From NCBI RefSeq assembly GCF_030687715.1, contig NZ_CP117445.1:5011501-5075500 (forward strand): 64,000 nucleotides of DNA, written 5' to 3'. This document shows, one piece after another, positions 46,314 through 59,380 of the stretch. The translations under genes and the position numbers were made by a program. A model generated the notes under the pieces. The model did not search any database. It saw only the letters and a program-made list of their open reading frames with translations, and had not been told where the DNA came from. Source of the stretch: Pseudomonas sp. FP2196. Lineage in GTDB: Bacteria; Pseudomonadota; Gammaproteobacteria; Pseudomonadales; Pseudomonadaceae. The stretch's first letter is position 1; each line of letters begins with the position of its first letter.

Positions 46314-47667
46314 CTCAATCGCCCTGCGCCTGAGCGGGATGTTCACGCTGGTGGCGCTGGTGGTGTTTCTGTTGATCGGCGGCGCGCTGTATCAGCAGGT
46401 CGACAAGGGTTTGGGCCTGTTGCCGGAAGCCGAACTGGACGCGCGTTATAGCGTGCTGGAGTCGGCGCTCAATCGTTTTGGCACGCCCGAGCATTGGGTG
46501 AAGATCAACGCCAAGCTCAAACTGCTGAGCGAAGAGGACAAACGCATTCGTTTCTGGGTGGTGAGCGGCAACCCGGGTTATGAGTTCGGCGAGCCGGATG
46601 CCGAGGTCCGCGCCTTCGCCAAAGGCCCGACGGGCATGCATGACTTGCAGTTGCCCGGCCAGCCTTACCCGTTGAAAGTACTGCTGACCGAGCTGCCCGC
46701 CAAGGATCAGCGCCCGCCCCTGCGCTTTATGATCGGCATCAACACCGAGACCTTTCATGAGACCCAGCACAACCTGCTGATCGCCTTGATCGGCCTGGCC
46801 ATTGCCGGTGTGCTGATGGCCTCGGCACTGGGCTATTGGGTGGCGCGGATCGGTCTCAAACCGCTGATCAAACTGTCCCATGAAGCGCAAAGGCTGGCAC
46901 CACCGCTGCGGGCCGGACGCTTGCGCCTCTCGCCATTGCCGCCGGAGCTTGAGCAGTTTGTCGACTCGTTCAACTCGACGCTGGAACGGGTCGAACAGGC
47001 TTACTCGCGGCTGGAATCTTTCAACGCTGACGTGGCCCACGAACTGCGCTCGCCGCTGACCAATCTGATCGGCCAGACCCAAGTGGCACTGACGCGCGGA
47101 CGCTCGGCCGAACACTACTTCGAAGTGCTGCAATCCAATCTCGAAGAGCTGGAGCGGCTGCGTTCGATCATCAACGACATGCTGTTTCTCGCGAGTGCCG
47201 ATCAGGGCAACAAGGCGACCAAACTGACGTCGACGTCGCTGGCCGATGAGGTAGCGACCACGCTGGAGTATCTGGATTTCATTCTCGAAGACGCGCAGGT
47301 TCAGGTGCAGGTCAGCGGCGATGCACGGGTGCAGATCGAGGTCGCGCATTTGCGCCGGGCGTTGATCAATCTGCTGAGTAACGCCGTGCAGCACACTGAA
47401 GCGGGTCAAGTGATCGAGGTGCGGATCGAGGTGCAGGAACATCAGGTCAGCATTGGTGTGGCAAACCCCGGCTCGCCGATTGCCAGTGAGCATTTGCCGC
47501 GTTTGTTTGAACGCTTTTATCGGGTGGATGCGTCGCGCAGCAACAGTGGCAATAACCATGGATTGGGATTGGCGATCGTTAGAGCGATTGCGCTGATGCA
47601 TGGTGGTGACGTGTTTGTGCGCAGTGACCGGGGGATGAATACCTTCGGCATTCACCTCCCTGTCTGA
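46303..47667 (+). CDS. Two-component sensor histidine kinase
   Basis: A 454-residue kinase of the heavy-metal sensor branch. Two membrane segments (about 11-31 and 158-182) bound a periplasmic sensor region; HAMP follows, then the H-box ADVAHELRSPLTNLIGQ with H246, N-box LINLLSNAVQHTEAG and G-box NNHGLGLAIVRAIA. The start overlaps the response regulator by 11 nt, so the pair is coupled. The signal sensed is not known; metal ions are typical for this branch. Confidence 0.93.
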   Translation: MSSNSIALRLSGMFTLVALVVFLLIGGALYQQVDKGLGLLPEAELDARYSVLESALNRFGTPEHWVKINAKLKLLSEEDKRIRFWVVSGNPGYEFGEPDAEVRAFAKGPTGMHDLQLPGQPYPLKVLLTELPAKDQRPPLRFMIGINTETFHETQHNLLIALIGLAIAGVLMASALGYWVARIGLKPLIKLSHEAQRLAPPLRAGRLRLSPLPPELEQFVDSFNSTLERVEQAYSRLESFNADVAHELRSPLTNLIGQTQVALTRGRSAEHYFEVLQSNLEELERLRSIINDMLFLASADQGNKATKLTSTSLADEVATTLEYLDFILEDAQVQVQVSGDARVQIEVAHLRRALINLLSNAVQHTEAGQVIEVRIEVQEHQVSIGVANPGSPIASEHLPRLFERFYRVDASRSNSGNNHGLGLAIVRAIALMHGGDVFVRSDRGMNTFGIHLPV

Positions 47668-47726
47668 CGCTTAGCCCCCAGTGCAGGCAAATCCCTGCGG
47701 CAGTGGATTGGAGTGAGGAAGCTTTT

Positions 47727-47754
47727 GTGGTGAGGGGATTTATCCCCTCGCCAC
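47727..47754. repeat. Hairpin repeat (GTGGYGAGGGGAT family)
   Basis: GTGGTGAGGGGAT-TT-ATCCCCTCGCCAC, a 13-bp stem with one mismatch. Similar compact palindromes are common between genes in fluorescent pseudomonads; here it may end the RND-two-component transcript. Confidence 0.7.
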
Positions 47755-47889
47755 ACGTTCGCGCCCAGCCTGAAAGATTTTTGCTTGTGCTGTAACAGTC
47801 ATTTATGAAAATCACGCTGTTTCCCAGCGCGAGGCAACCTTATCTTTGCCCGCACCAAACAGCACTCGCCAAGCGAGAAGGTTTTCAAG

Positions 47890-48111
47890 ATGTCCAACAG
47901 TATGGGTATTGCCAGCGCGTTCGTTTTGTCCTCATTGATCCTGTCGCCGATGGCGATGGCTGAAGAATCGCAGTCGTTCGTGGCACGCAATGTCGCTCGC
48001 GCTCAGGCCTTCGATCAGCATCAGGCCGAAGTGATGGCCAAGGCACAAGACGCCTCGCAAGCCCCACAGGCTGCCACTTCCAAGGCGCAAGCCGCCGAGA
48101 AAGACAGCTGA
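47890..48111 (+). CDS. Small exported hypothetical protein (73 aa)
   Basis: A 73-residue protein with a signal peptide (SNSMGIASAFVLSSLILSPM, cleavage after AMA). The mature 47 residues are Ala/Gln/Lys-rich and helical (VARNVARAQAFDQHQAEVMA), with no cysteine. GAAGG precedes the ATG and a terminator follows, so it is a self-contained gene. Function unknown. Confidence 0.7.
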   Translation: MSNSMGIASAFVLSSLILSPMAMAEESQSFVARNVARAQAFDQHQAEVMAKAQDASQAPQAATSKAQAAEKDS

Positions 48112-48180
48112 GTCGCGCACCGCGCCAACGTTTCCCTCGACGCGGTTGTTTGGCTCTTCCCGTTCAACCGTCGTCATTCC

Positions 48181-48208
48181 AGGCCGCTGCCGTTCAGCGG
48201 CCTTTTTT
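48181..48208 (+). terminator. Terminator after the 73-aa gene
   Basis: AGGCCGCTG-CCGTT-CAGCGGCC stem followed by TTTTTT, 70 bp after the stop codon. Confidence 0.85.
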
Positions 48209-48259
48209 CGTTGTGGTCTGAAAGCCGTTTGGTTCGTCTGTAACAACAAGAAACATTGA

Positions 48260-48281
48260 GCGCCTCAAAATATAGAGGCGC
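48260..48281 (+). other. Hairpin just upstream of the porin ribosome site
   Basis: GCGCCTC (48260-48266) and GAGGCGC (48275-48281) form a 7-bp stem around AAAATATA, 10 bp before AAGGAG. It could be an operator or an mRNA element affecting translation; not a terminator because no T-run follows. Confidence 0.4.
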
Positions 48282-48302
48282 CAGTTGACCCAAGGAGCTC
48301 CA

Positions 48303-49625
48303 TTGCACGTGCGTTACCCAGTCCGTTTCACCCCGCTGTTCATTGCAATTGCCGCAACGATTGCCCCGGCTGCTCACGCCGACGAGGCCGCCAAAGAAGG
48401 CTTTGTCGAAGGCTCAAGCCTCAACCTCAACGCCCGCAACTACTACATGAATCGCAACCGCCTGCAGAAGGCGGACGACAACATCGAGTGGGGCCAGGGC
48501 TTTCTCGGCATCTTCCAGTCGGGCTACACCGAAGGCACGGTCGGGTTCGGCATTGATGCCCACGCCATGCTCGGGCTGAAACTCGACGGCGGTGGCGGCA
48601 CCGACGGTTCCAGCATCCTGCCGATCAGCGATGGCAACGGCAAAGCGCCGGGCGCGTTCTCGACAGCGGGCGGCACCTTGAAAATGCGCGCGTTCGACAC
48701 CGAGTTGAAGGCCGGTGATCTGTTCCTCACCAACCCGGTGATTGCCGGCGGTGACAGTCGCATGCTGCCGCAGACGTTCCGTGGCGTCAGCCTGACCAAC
48801 CATAGCTTCGATGGCTGGTTGATCGAGGGCGGTCAGGCCAGTTTCACCAAGCCTTACAACCAGAGCGGTCACACACGCATCGGCACCTCCTACGGCACAC
48901 TGGCCGATGGCGATGACAGCCGCCACCTGAACTGGGCGGGCGTGTCCTGGAGCGGCGTTGAAGGCCTGACCAGCAGCCTGTATGCCTCGGAGCTCAAGGA
49001 CATCTGGAACCAGTACTACTACGACCTGGATTACACCTGGCAGTTGAACGATCTGGTCAGCCTCAACCCGGGCCTCCACTTCTATCACACCCAAGACACC
49101 GGCGATGCGCTGCTCGGCGATATCGACAACAACACCTACAGCCTGCATTTCACCGTCGGCATCGGCAGCCACAGCGTCACTGCCGCGTATCAGCGGGTCA
49201 ACGGCAATACGCCGTTCGACTACATCAGCCAGGGCGACAGCGTTTACCTCGACAACTCGCAGCAGTACTCGGACTTCAACGGCCCCAACGAGCGCTCATG
49301 GAAGCTCAAGTACGCCTACGACTTTGCCGGTGTCGGTGTGCCGGGGCTGACGTCGGCAGTGTCCTACTCACGCGGTACGGTTGACCTGACCAAAGCGGAC
49401 CCTGACAGCCAGGGCTACTCCAACTGGTACAGCGCCGAAGGGAGCAACGCCAAGCACTGGGAACGCGACCTCGACCTCAAATACGTCGTGCAAAACGGTC
49501 AGGCAAAAGACCTCGCGGTGCGCCTGCAATGGGCCACCAACCGCGGCGGCAACGGTTATGGCGTGATTGATACAGACACAGATGAATACCGGGTAATCAT
49601 CGACTACCCGATCAACGTCTTCTAA
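48303..49625 (+). CDS. OprD family outer membrane porin
   Basis: A 440-residue porin of the OprD family, which admit amino acids and small carboxylates. A signal peptide ([20 protein letters not shown]) precedes [19 protein letters not shown], the usual start of the barrel. Other signs are [41 protein letters not shown]-like [14 protein letters not shown] and C-terminal [10 protein letters not shown] ending in Phe. The likely start is TTG at 48303, five bases after AAGGAG; GTG at 48309 is possible. No ATG is available before the signal. Confidence 0.92.
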   Translation: MHVRYPVRFTPLFIAIAATIAPAAHADEAAKEGFVEGSSLNLNARNYYMNRNRLQKADDNIEWGQGFLGIFQSGYTEGTVGFGIDAHAMLGLKLDGGGGTDGSSILPISDGNGKAPGAFSTAGGTLKMRAFDTELKAGDLFLTNPVIAGGDSRMLPQTFRGVSLTNHSFDGWLIEGGQASFTKPYNQSGHTRIGTSYGTLADGDDSRHLNWAGVSWSGVEGLTSSLYASELKDIWNQYYYDLDYTWQLNDLVSLNPGLHFYHTQDTGDALLGDIDNNTYSLHFTVGIGSHSVTAAYQRVNGNTPFDYISQGDSVYLDNSQQYSDFNGPNERSWKLKYAYDFAGVGVPGLTSAVSYSRGTVDLTKADPDSQGYSNWYSAEGSNAKHWERDLDLKYVVQNGQAKDLAVRLQWATNRGGNGYGVIDTDTDEYRVIIDYPINVF

Positions 49626-49648
49626 GATCAGTCAGCTAACACTGGACA

Positions 49649-49728
49649 TGTAAGAGCTGCCCAAGGCTGCGATCTGTTGATCTTTCTATTGAAAATCAAA
49701 AGATCGCAGCCTTCGGCAGCTCCTGCAG
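49649..49728. repeat. REP inverted pair (TAGGAGCTGCCGAAGG family)
   Basis: TGTAAGAGCTGCCCAAGGCT at 49649 faces the better copy CAAAAGATCGCAGCCTTCGG ending in CTCCTGCA at 49728; it lies between the porin and the GGDEF gene. Confidence 0.85.
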
Positions 49729-49809
49729 TGGTGAAACAGCAAGTTCTCCACAGTTAATCCTTTGTTTGTGCAACTACTCTCATAAGATCCCCCAACCGAT
49801 AACCCCATC

Positions 49810-51315
49810 ATGATCGCGAGTCGAACCCCACCCGCTTCGGGCAAGACCGGACGCCCCGAACTGCTGCTGATTTGCGGTAGTTTGCTGACCGTGATCGCGA
49901 TTATCTGCATCGTCACCTTTCTACTGATTCGCGAGCACGCCAACGCTCAGGAGTCGGCGACCCGCAGTGCCACCACCATCGCTCAGTTGATCGATGCCGA
50001 CGTGCTGCGCACCGTCGAGTTGTACGACCTGACGCTGCAAGGCCTGATCGCCGCTTCGCAACGTGATGACTTGCGCAACGTCACGCCGCAGATCCGCCAT
50101 CTGGCGTTGTTCGACCGCTCGACCGCCGCCCGCTACAAGGGCGACATTCTGTTGCTCGACAAGCACGGCGATGTGGTTGCCGATTCTTCGCGCGTCGACC
50201 CCAAACCCGGCAACTTCGCCGACCGCGATTACTTCCTTGCCCATGCGTTCAACCGCGACACTGGCATGTTTATCAGCCGCCCGTTCAAGACCCGTTGCGA
50301 CTGCGATGAAGCCAATCAATGGCGCATCAGCTTCAGCCGACGCATTTCCTCTGAAACCGGGGAATTCGTCGGCGTGGCCGTGGCCTCCTTGAAGCTCGAT
50401 TACTTCGACCAGTTGTTCAACAGCCTCGACATTGGCAACGACAGTACGCTGAACATCATCGACAACGACGGTGTGTTGCTGGCGCAGAAGCCGTACCTGC
50501 AAAGCGACTCCATCGGTAAAAGTTTCGGCAATCGGCCCAACGTGGTGCGGATTCTGCGTGACAAGGATGGTAATGGCAGTTTCAACAGCGTTTCGAGCAT
50601 CGATTTCCAACAGCGGCTCTACACCTATTCGCGAGTCGGCAATTTGCCGCTGACGGTGATCGTCGCGTTGTCCAGTAATGAGGTTTTTGGAACATGGCGG
50701 CGCACGGCGTTGCTGATCAGCGGTGCCACCGGAGTGCTGTGCCTCGGTCTGCTATGGCTGACCTGGCTGCTGGCCCGGGAACTGCGCTTGCGCCACAGGG
50801 CCGAGCGCGAACTGGCGCAACTGGCGGCCACTGACGCACTGACCGGCTTGGCCAACCGCCGAATGCTCGATCAGGCACTGCGTCACGAATGGTTCCGCGC
50901 CCAGCGTTCGGGCAAGCCGCTGTCGGTGATGATGATCGATGCCGATCACTTCAAGGCGTTCAATGACCGCCATGGGCATCAGGCTGGCGATCAGGCGTTG
51001 CGCGAGTTGGCCAAGGTCATCACGGCGAATGTACGCCGGCCGGCGGATCTGGTGGCGCGGTATGGCGGCGAGGAGTTTTCGGTGATTCTGGCCGAGACCG
51101 ACAGCGCGGGCGCACAGCAGATTGCCGAGCATATTCGAAAGGCGGTGGAGCGATTGCCGTTGCGCGACGGAGCGCAGGTGCCGATGACGGTGAGTATCGG
51201 TATCTGTGTCTGGACAGCGGACAGTGAGATGACGCTGGAGCAACTGCTGTTTGCGGCGGACAAGGCGTTGTATCAGGCCAAGGAAGGTGGGCGCAATCGG
51301 GTCGTTGTCTCCTAA
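49810..51315 (+). CDS. Membrane diguanylate cyclase (GGDEF)
   Basis: A 501-residue protein. Two membrane segments (about 22-43 and 299-323) bracket a periplasmic PDC/Cache-type sensor (FADRDYFLAHAFNRDTGMFI, ISFSRRISSETGEFVGV). The GGDEF domain from about 340 has the active site GGEEF (419-423) and an intact product-inhibition I-site RPAD (410-413), so it should make c-di-GMP under feedback control. The ligand is unknown. The gene stands alone. Confidence 0.94.
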   Translation: MIASRTPPASGKTGRPELLLICGSLLTVIAIICIVTFLLIREHANAQESATRSATTIAQLIDADVLRTVELYDLTLQGLIAASQRDDLRNVTPQIRHLALFDRSTAARYKGDILLLDKHGDVVADSSRVDPKPGNFADRDYFLAHAFNRDTGMFISRPFKTRCDCDEANQWRISFSRRISSETGEFVGVAVASLKLDYFDQLFNSLDIGNDSTLNIIDNDGVLLAQKPYLQSDSIGKSFGNRPNVVRILRDKDGNGSFNSVSSIDFQQRLYTYSRVGNLPLTVIVALSSNEVFGTWRRTALLISGATGVLCLGLLWLTWLLARELRLRHRAERELAQLAATDALTGLANRRMLDQALRHEWFRAQRSGKPLSVMMIDADHFKAFNDRHGHQAGDQALRELAKVITANVRRPADLVARYGGEEFSVILAETDSAGAQQIAEHIRKAVERLPLRDGAQVPMTVSIGICVWTADSEMTLEQLLFAADKALYQAKEGGRNRVVVS

Positions 51316-51403
51316 GATCAAAAGATCGCAGCCTGCGGCAGCTCCTACCTTTGGGAGTGCGATCCCCTGTAGGAGCTGCCGCAGGCTGCGATCTTTTGAT
51401 CTT
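51316..51403. repeat. REP inverted pair at the end of the GGDEF gene
   Basis: GATCAAAAGATCGCAGCCTG begins directly after the stop codon and faces GTAGGAGCTGCCGCAGGCTG ending in TTGATCTT at 51403, about 20 bp between arms. Confidence 0.88.
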
Positions 51404-51415
51404 TTAAAAAGGCAT

Positions 51416-51446
51416 AAAAAAAGGCCATCCGAGGATGGCCTTCAAA
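51416..51446 (-). terminator. Terminator after lpxC
   Basis: On the minus strand AAGGCCATCC-TC-GGATGGCCTT is followed by a run of seven T residues, 20 bp after the lpxC stop. It ends the division/cell-wall cluster. Confidence 0.92.
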
Positions 51447-51466
51447 AAACTAGAGAGGTTTTTTAC

Positions 51467-52414
<948 letters not shown>

Positions 52415-52430
52415 TCAACAAAGGCTGGCG

Positions 52431-52436
52431 ATAATA
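52431..52436 (-). promoter_or_regulatory. Candidate lpxC -10 box
   Basis: TATTAT on the minus strand, 52 bp before the lpxC ATG; the hexamer 17 bp upstream (TGTTCA) is a poor -35. The gap between ftsZ and lpxC is large enough for a separate promoter. Confidence 0.35.
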
Positions 52437-52490
52437 GCAGACCGAGCCTTTGCTGAACACCAATCACCTTCATAGCCCTGATACATTCCA

Positions 52491-53687
52491 TCAATCAGCC
52501 TGACGACGCAGGAATGCCGGGATGTCCAGATAGTCCAGATCATCTTGCGGATTCATCTTCGCGGCAGCCGCAGCACCGGCCTGAGCCTGGTTGCGCATGA
52601 CGGTCGGACGGTCCAGATCACGGTAGTTCACCGCTGGCGCTTCCTGACGGCTCGGAGCCGGTTGTTGCACCTGAGAGGCAGCCATCGACGTGTGAACGGT
52701 GTTGTCGATAACCTTCACAGGCTTCTCGATTTTCGCGCCCAGACCGGTAGCAACTACGGTTACGTGCAGTTCGTCGCGCATGTCCGGATCGATAACGGTA
52801 CCGACCTTGACCATGGCGTGCTCGGAAGCGAAGGCTTCGATGATGCTACCCACGTCGGAGTACTCACCCAGGGACAGGTCAGGACCGGCGGTGATGTTCA
52901 CCAGGATGCCGCGTGCGCCTTGCAGGTTCACGTCTTCCAGCAGCGGGTTACGAATGGCAGCTTCGGTCGCTTCACGTGCACGGTTCGGACCGCTGGCGCA
53001 GCCAGTGCCCATCATCGCCATGCCCATTTCGCTCATCACGGTACGCACGTCGGCGAAGTCGACGTTGATCATGCCCGGACGCTTGATGATGTCGGAGATA
53101 CCGCGAACGGCACCGGCGAGAACATCGTCAGCCTTGGCGAAAGCCGACAAGAGGCTTGCGTCTTTACCGAGGATGGTCAGCAGCTTCTCGTTGGGAATGG
53201 TGATCAACGAGTCGACGCTTTCGGACAGCATGCGGATGCCTTCGTCGGCGATCTGCATACGCTTGCGGCCTTCGAACGGGAACGGACGAGTCACGACCGC
53301 AACGGTCAGGATGCCCATTTCCTTGGCCACTTCGGCGATGATCGGTGCTGCACCGGTACCGGTACCGCCGCCCATGCCAGTGGTGATGAACACCATGTTG
53401 GTGCCCTGCAGGACTTCGGCAATGCGCTCACGGTCTTCGAGAGCGGCCTGACGACCTACTTCAGGGTTGGCGCCAGCGCCGAGACCTTTGGTCACGCCGG
53501 TACCCAGTTGCAGAATGGTACGCGCGCCGATGTTTTTCAGCGCTTGAGCATCAGTGTTGGCGCAGATGAATTCGACGCCTTCGATGTTGCTCTTGACCAT
53601 GTGATTGACAGCGTTGCCGCCGCCACCGCCAACACCGATAACTTTGATTACCGGGCTTGCGGGGATGTTGTCTACGAGTTCGAACAT
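52491..53687 (-). CDS. ftsZ: Cell division protein FtsZ
   Basis: A 398-residue tubulin-like GTPase that forms the Z ring. The tubulin signature GGGTGTG is at residues 106-112, with IKVIGVGGGGGNAVNHM at the N-terminus and the T7 loop NVDFADVRTVMSE. After a variable linker rich in Gln and Ala the conserved C-terminal peptide DDLDYLDIPAFLRRQAD binds FtsA and ZipA. It follows ftsA by 67 bp. Confidence 0.98.
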   Translation of the reverse strand: MFELVDNIPASPVIKVIGVGGGGGNAVNHMVKSNIEGVEFICANTDAQALKNIGARTILQLGTGVTKGLGAGANPEVGRQAALEDRERIAEVLQGTNMVFITTGMGGGTGTGAAPIIAEVAKEMGILTVAVVTRPFPFEGRKRMQIADEGIRMLSESVDSLITIPNEKLLTILGKDASLLSAFAKADDVLAGAVRGISDIIKRPGMINVDFADVRTVMSEMGMAMMGTGCASGPNRAREATEAAIRNPLLEDVNLQGARGILVNITAGPDLSLGEYSDVGSIIEAFASEHAMVKVGTVIDPDMRDELHVTVVATGLGAKIEKPVKVIDNTVHTSMAASQVQQPAPSRQEAPAVNYRDLDRPTVMRNQAQAGAAAAAKMNPQDDLDYLDIPAFLRRQAD

Positions 53688-53754
53688 TTTCCCTCTCCTT
53701 ACATTCTCTAGTTTTTTCGCCTACTGCTGTTTGTTGCGGTGTTGCGGTAAAGCT

Positions 53755-55014
53755 TTAGAAGTTGCCTTGAACCCACTTCTTCAATCGGTCCAGCAGCGGC
53801 GCCTGAGGCTCTTCGCTGCTGTAGCTGTCGCGACTGCCAATGCCGGAGAACGAAACTCCGTCGGACTGCTTTTGCAGGCCGTACATCAACAAGCCAACGC
53901 CAGTGGAATAAATCGGGTTGCGCACCACGTCATCCAGGCCTTTCACGCCGTGCGGTACACCGAGGCGTACCGGCATGTGGAAGATTTCTTCGGCCAGCTC
54001 AGTGGCGCCTTCCATCTTCGACGTACCGCCGGTCAGGACGATGCCGGCCGGGATCAGGTCTTCGTAGCCGCTGCGACGCAGCTCGGCCTGAATCAGGGTG
54101 AACAGTTCGTCGTAACGCGGCTCGACCACTTCGGCCAGGGCCTGACGCGACAGCTCGCGCGGTGGACGGTCGCCGACGCTTGGCACCTTGATGGTTTCGC
54201 CGGCACCGGCCAGTTTGGCCAGGGCGCAGGCGTAACGGATCTTGATCTCTTCGGCGTACTGGGTCGGAGTGCGCAACGCCATGGCGATGTCGTTGGTCAC
54301 TTGATCACCGGCAATCGGGATCACCGCGGTGTGACGGATCGCACCTTCGGTGAAGATCGCGATGTCGGTGGTGCCGCCGCCGATGTCGACCAGGCACACG
54401 CCCAGTTCTTTCTCGTCGTCGGTCAGCACCGAGTAGGCCGAGGCCAGTTGCTCAAGAATGATGTCGTCGATTTCCAGGCCACAGCGACGCACGCATTTTT
54501 CAATGTTCTGTGCGGCGTTGACGGCGCAGGTGACCACGTGAACCTTGGCTTCCAGACGTACGCCGGACATGCCCAAAGGTTCGCGAACCCCTTCCTGGTT
54601 ATCGATCACGTAATCCTGCGGCAGGGTGTGCAGCACGCGCTGGTCAGCCGGGATCGCCACAGCCTGGGCAGCGTCGAGTACGCGCTCGAGGTCAGCCGAG
54701 CTGACTTCGCGATCACGAATCGCGACGATGCCGTGGGAGTTCAGGCTGCGGATGTGATTGCCCGCCACGCCGACGAACGCCGAGTGAATGCGGCAGCCCG
54801 CCATCAGTTGGGCTTCTTCGATCGCGCGCTGGATCGATTGCACGGTGGACTCGATATTCACCACCACGCCTTTTTTCAGGCCGCGGGAAGGATGTGTACC
54901 GATACCGACGATTTCCAGCGTGCCGTCGTCCGCGACCTCGCCTACCAGCGCCACCACTTTGGAGGTGCCGATATCCAGACCGACGATCATTTTGCCGCTT
55001 TGCACGTTTGCCAT
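53755..55014 (-). CDS. ftsA: Cell division protein FtsA
   Basis: A 419-residue actin-fold ATPase that anchors FtsZ to the membrane. Motifs are VGLDIGTSKVVALVGE, LVDIGGGTTDIAIF and GIVLTGGTSKMEGATELAE; the C-terminal amphipathic helix LLDRLKKWVQGNF is the membrane target. It lies 15 bp after ftsQ. Confidence 0.97.
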   Translation of the reverse strand: MANVQSGKMIVGLDIGTSKVVALVGEVADDGTLEIVGIGTHPSRGLKKGVVVNIESTVQSIQRAIEEAQLMAGCRIHSAFVGVAGNHIRSLNSHGIVAIRDREVSSADLERVLDAAQAVAIPADQRVLHTLPQDYVIDNQEGVREPLGMSGVRLEAKVHVVTCAVNAAQNIEKCVRRCGLEIDDIILEQLASAYSVLTDDEKELGVCLVDIGGGTTDIAIFTEGAIRHTAVIPIAGDQVTNDIAMALRTPTQYAEEIKIRYACALAKLAGAGETIKVPSVGDRPPRELSRQALAEVVEPRYDELFTLIQAELRRSGYEDLIPAGIVLTGGTSKMEGATELAEEIFHMPVRLGVPHGVKGLDDVVRNPIYSTGVGLLMYGLQKQSDGVSFSGIGSRDSYSSEEPQAPLLDRLKKWVQGNF

Positions 55015-55029
55015 GGGTCCTGCCTCTTC

Positions 55030-55896
55030 TTAATTCTTCGCGACAGCGGGTTGGGCTGTCGTCGGCGCTACAGGTTCCCGCCAGCCAACGGCGAGGCCGT
55101 TGGCATAGCGCAGATCGATGCGCGCAATGTTCGTAATCTGTTCTTTGAGCGTCTTGTCATAGATGGCGATGAAGCGGCGCATCTTTTCCACCAGGTTGCC
55201 GCGTCCCAGCAGCAACTCGATGCCGGGACCGGAACTGCCGGCACCGGTGGTCAGGAACCAGCTCCCGCGTTCACGCAATTCCAGGCGTGCAATCGAGAAG
55301 CCCAACGGTCGCAGCATCTGGCTCAGCACCTGGTACTGCTGCATCACTTGCTGCTGGGCCCGTTGTGGGCCGAACAGCTGTGGCAGGTGTTCGTAGTTCG
55401 CCAGCTCCCTTGGCGTAAACGCCTGGCCCTGGTTGTTCAGCAAAGACTCGTCACCCCAACGCGCCACCGGCAGTTGCTCTTCGAGGCGAATCACCACTTG
55501 ATCCGGCCAGACCCGACGCACTTCGGCGTGGGCAATCCAGGGCATTTGCTCAAGCTCCTTGCGCATGCTCGCCAGGTCGATGGTGAAGAAGCTCGCCGCC
55601 ACAAAAGGGGCGATTCGCTGCTGCACCGCTTGCTGGCTGATGTAGCTCAGGTCGCCCTGCACGGCGATCTTGGTGATCGGCCGGTCGGCGTACGGCAGCA
55701 AACGCTGCGCGCCTTCGTAGGTACCGAACCCGAGCGCGACCAGCAGTACCGGCCAGAACAGGCTTTTCAGAAAACCGAAGTTGGCTTTCGGCAGGCGCGC
55801 GGACATCGGCTCTTTGGCCACCATTCGGCTGGCACCCCGCGGCACCGGCTTGCGGCCGGGTGCGGGTGGCTGATGTCTGAGCTGAGCGCCTTGCAT
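55030..55896 (-). CDS. ftsQ: Cell division protein FtsQ
   Basis: A 288-residue bitopic protein: cytoplasmic basic tail (to about 48), one membrane segment ([20 protein letters not shown]), then POTRA ([20 protein letters not shown]) and beta domains in the periplasm. FtsQ joins FtsB and FtsL in the divisome. The ATG at 55896 gives the usual start; the frame upstream to 55974 runs into ddlB. It lies 4 bp after ddlB. Confidence 0.95.
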   Translation of the reverse strand: MQGAQLRHQPPAPGRKPVPRGASRMVAKEPMSARLPKANFGFLKSLFWPVLLVALGFGTYEGAQRLLPYADRPITKIAVQGDLSYISQQAVQQRIAPFVAASFFTIDLASMRKELEQMPWIAHAEVRRVWPDQVVIRLEEQLPVARWGDESLLNNQGQAFTPRELANYEHLPQLFGPQRAQQQVMQQYQVLSQMLRPLGFSIARLELRERGSWFLTTGAGSSGPGIELLLGRGNLVEKMRRFIAIYDKTLKEQITNIARIDLRYANGLAVGWREPVAPTTAQPAVAKN

Positions 55897-55900
55897 CGTC

Positions 55901-58309
<2,409 letters not shown>

Positions 58310-58317
<8 letters not shown>

Positions 58318-59380
58318 GGGCCACCTCCAGACAGGTATCGACCACGCTACGGGTGGCATCGGGTTTCGCCAGACGGCGGGCCGCTTGGGCCATATCTTCG
58401 AGTCGTTGCGGTTGCATCAAGACCTCTGTCAGGCGCGCGGCAAGGTCCGCGGCACCAGTCGTTCTTTGCGGCATCAGGAAGGCAGCGCCTTCACGGGCCA
58501 AATAATCGGCGTTGCGGGTCTGGTGATCGTCGATCGCGTGGGGCAAAGGCACCAGCATCGAGGGCAGACCGGCGGCAGCCAGCTCACTGATGGTCAACGC
58601 GCCTGCGCGGCACACCACCAGGTCAGCCCAGCCATAGGCCTGGGCCATGTCTTTGATGAACGGCTGCACCTGCGCGTCCACGCCGGCGGCGCGGTAGCGC
58701 TCTGCAGTCACTTCATCGTGGTTTTTGCCGGCCTGATGAAACACTTCCGGACGCAAATCGGCAGCGACTTGGGCCAGGGCTTCAGGCAGCAATTTGTTCA
58801 ACGGTTCTGCGCCCAGGCTTCCACCGAGGATCAGCAAACGCGCTTTGCGCCCTGCCAGAGCAGGTCGCGATGTGTCGAGGAACAGCTCGCTGCGCACCGG
58901 ATTTCCGGTGGTACGGCGGCTGTCCGACAGAGTAAAGGTGTCGGGGAATGCTTCACACACTCGGGCGGCGAACGGCACCAGCAACCGATTGGCGGTGCCG
59001 GCCACAGCGTTCTGCTCGTGAACGATCACCGGCACGCCGGCCAGTTTTGCGGCAAGGCCACCGGGACCAGTCACATAACCACCGAAGCCGACCACGCACA
59101 CCGGTTTCAGGCGACGAATGATCGCCCGCGCCTGCCATACCGATTTCAGCAGCATGAACGGCGCCTTGAGCAGCGACAGCTTGCCCTTGCCGCGCAAGCC
59201 GCTCGCGTTGATGCGATGCAGTTCCAGCCCGGCGGCCGGGACCAGTTCGTTCTCGATCCCGCGTGGCGTGCCGAGCCAGTGCACGGTGTAGCCGCGCGCC
59301 TGAAACTCGCGGGCACAAGCCAGCGCCGGGAACACGTGGCCGCCGGTTCCGCCGGCCATGATCAATACGTTAGCGCCCAT
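58310..59380 (-). CDS. murG: Lipid II synthase MurG (GlcNAc transferase)
   Basis: A 356-residue GT28 glycosyltransferase that adds GlcNAc to lipid I on the inner face of the membrane. The N-terminal loop [14 protein letters not shown] and the second glycine loop [11 protein letters not shown] are present, as is [20 protein letters not shown] that binds UDP-GlcNAc. ATG at 59380 lies within the ftsW end (11-nt overlap). Confidence 0.97.
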
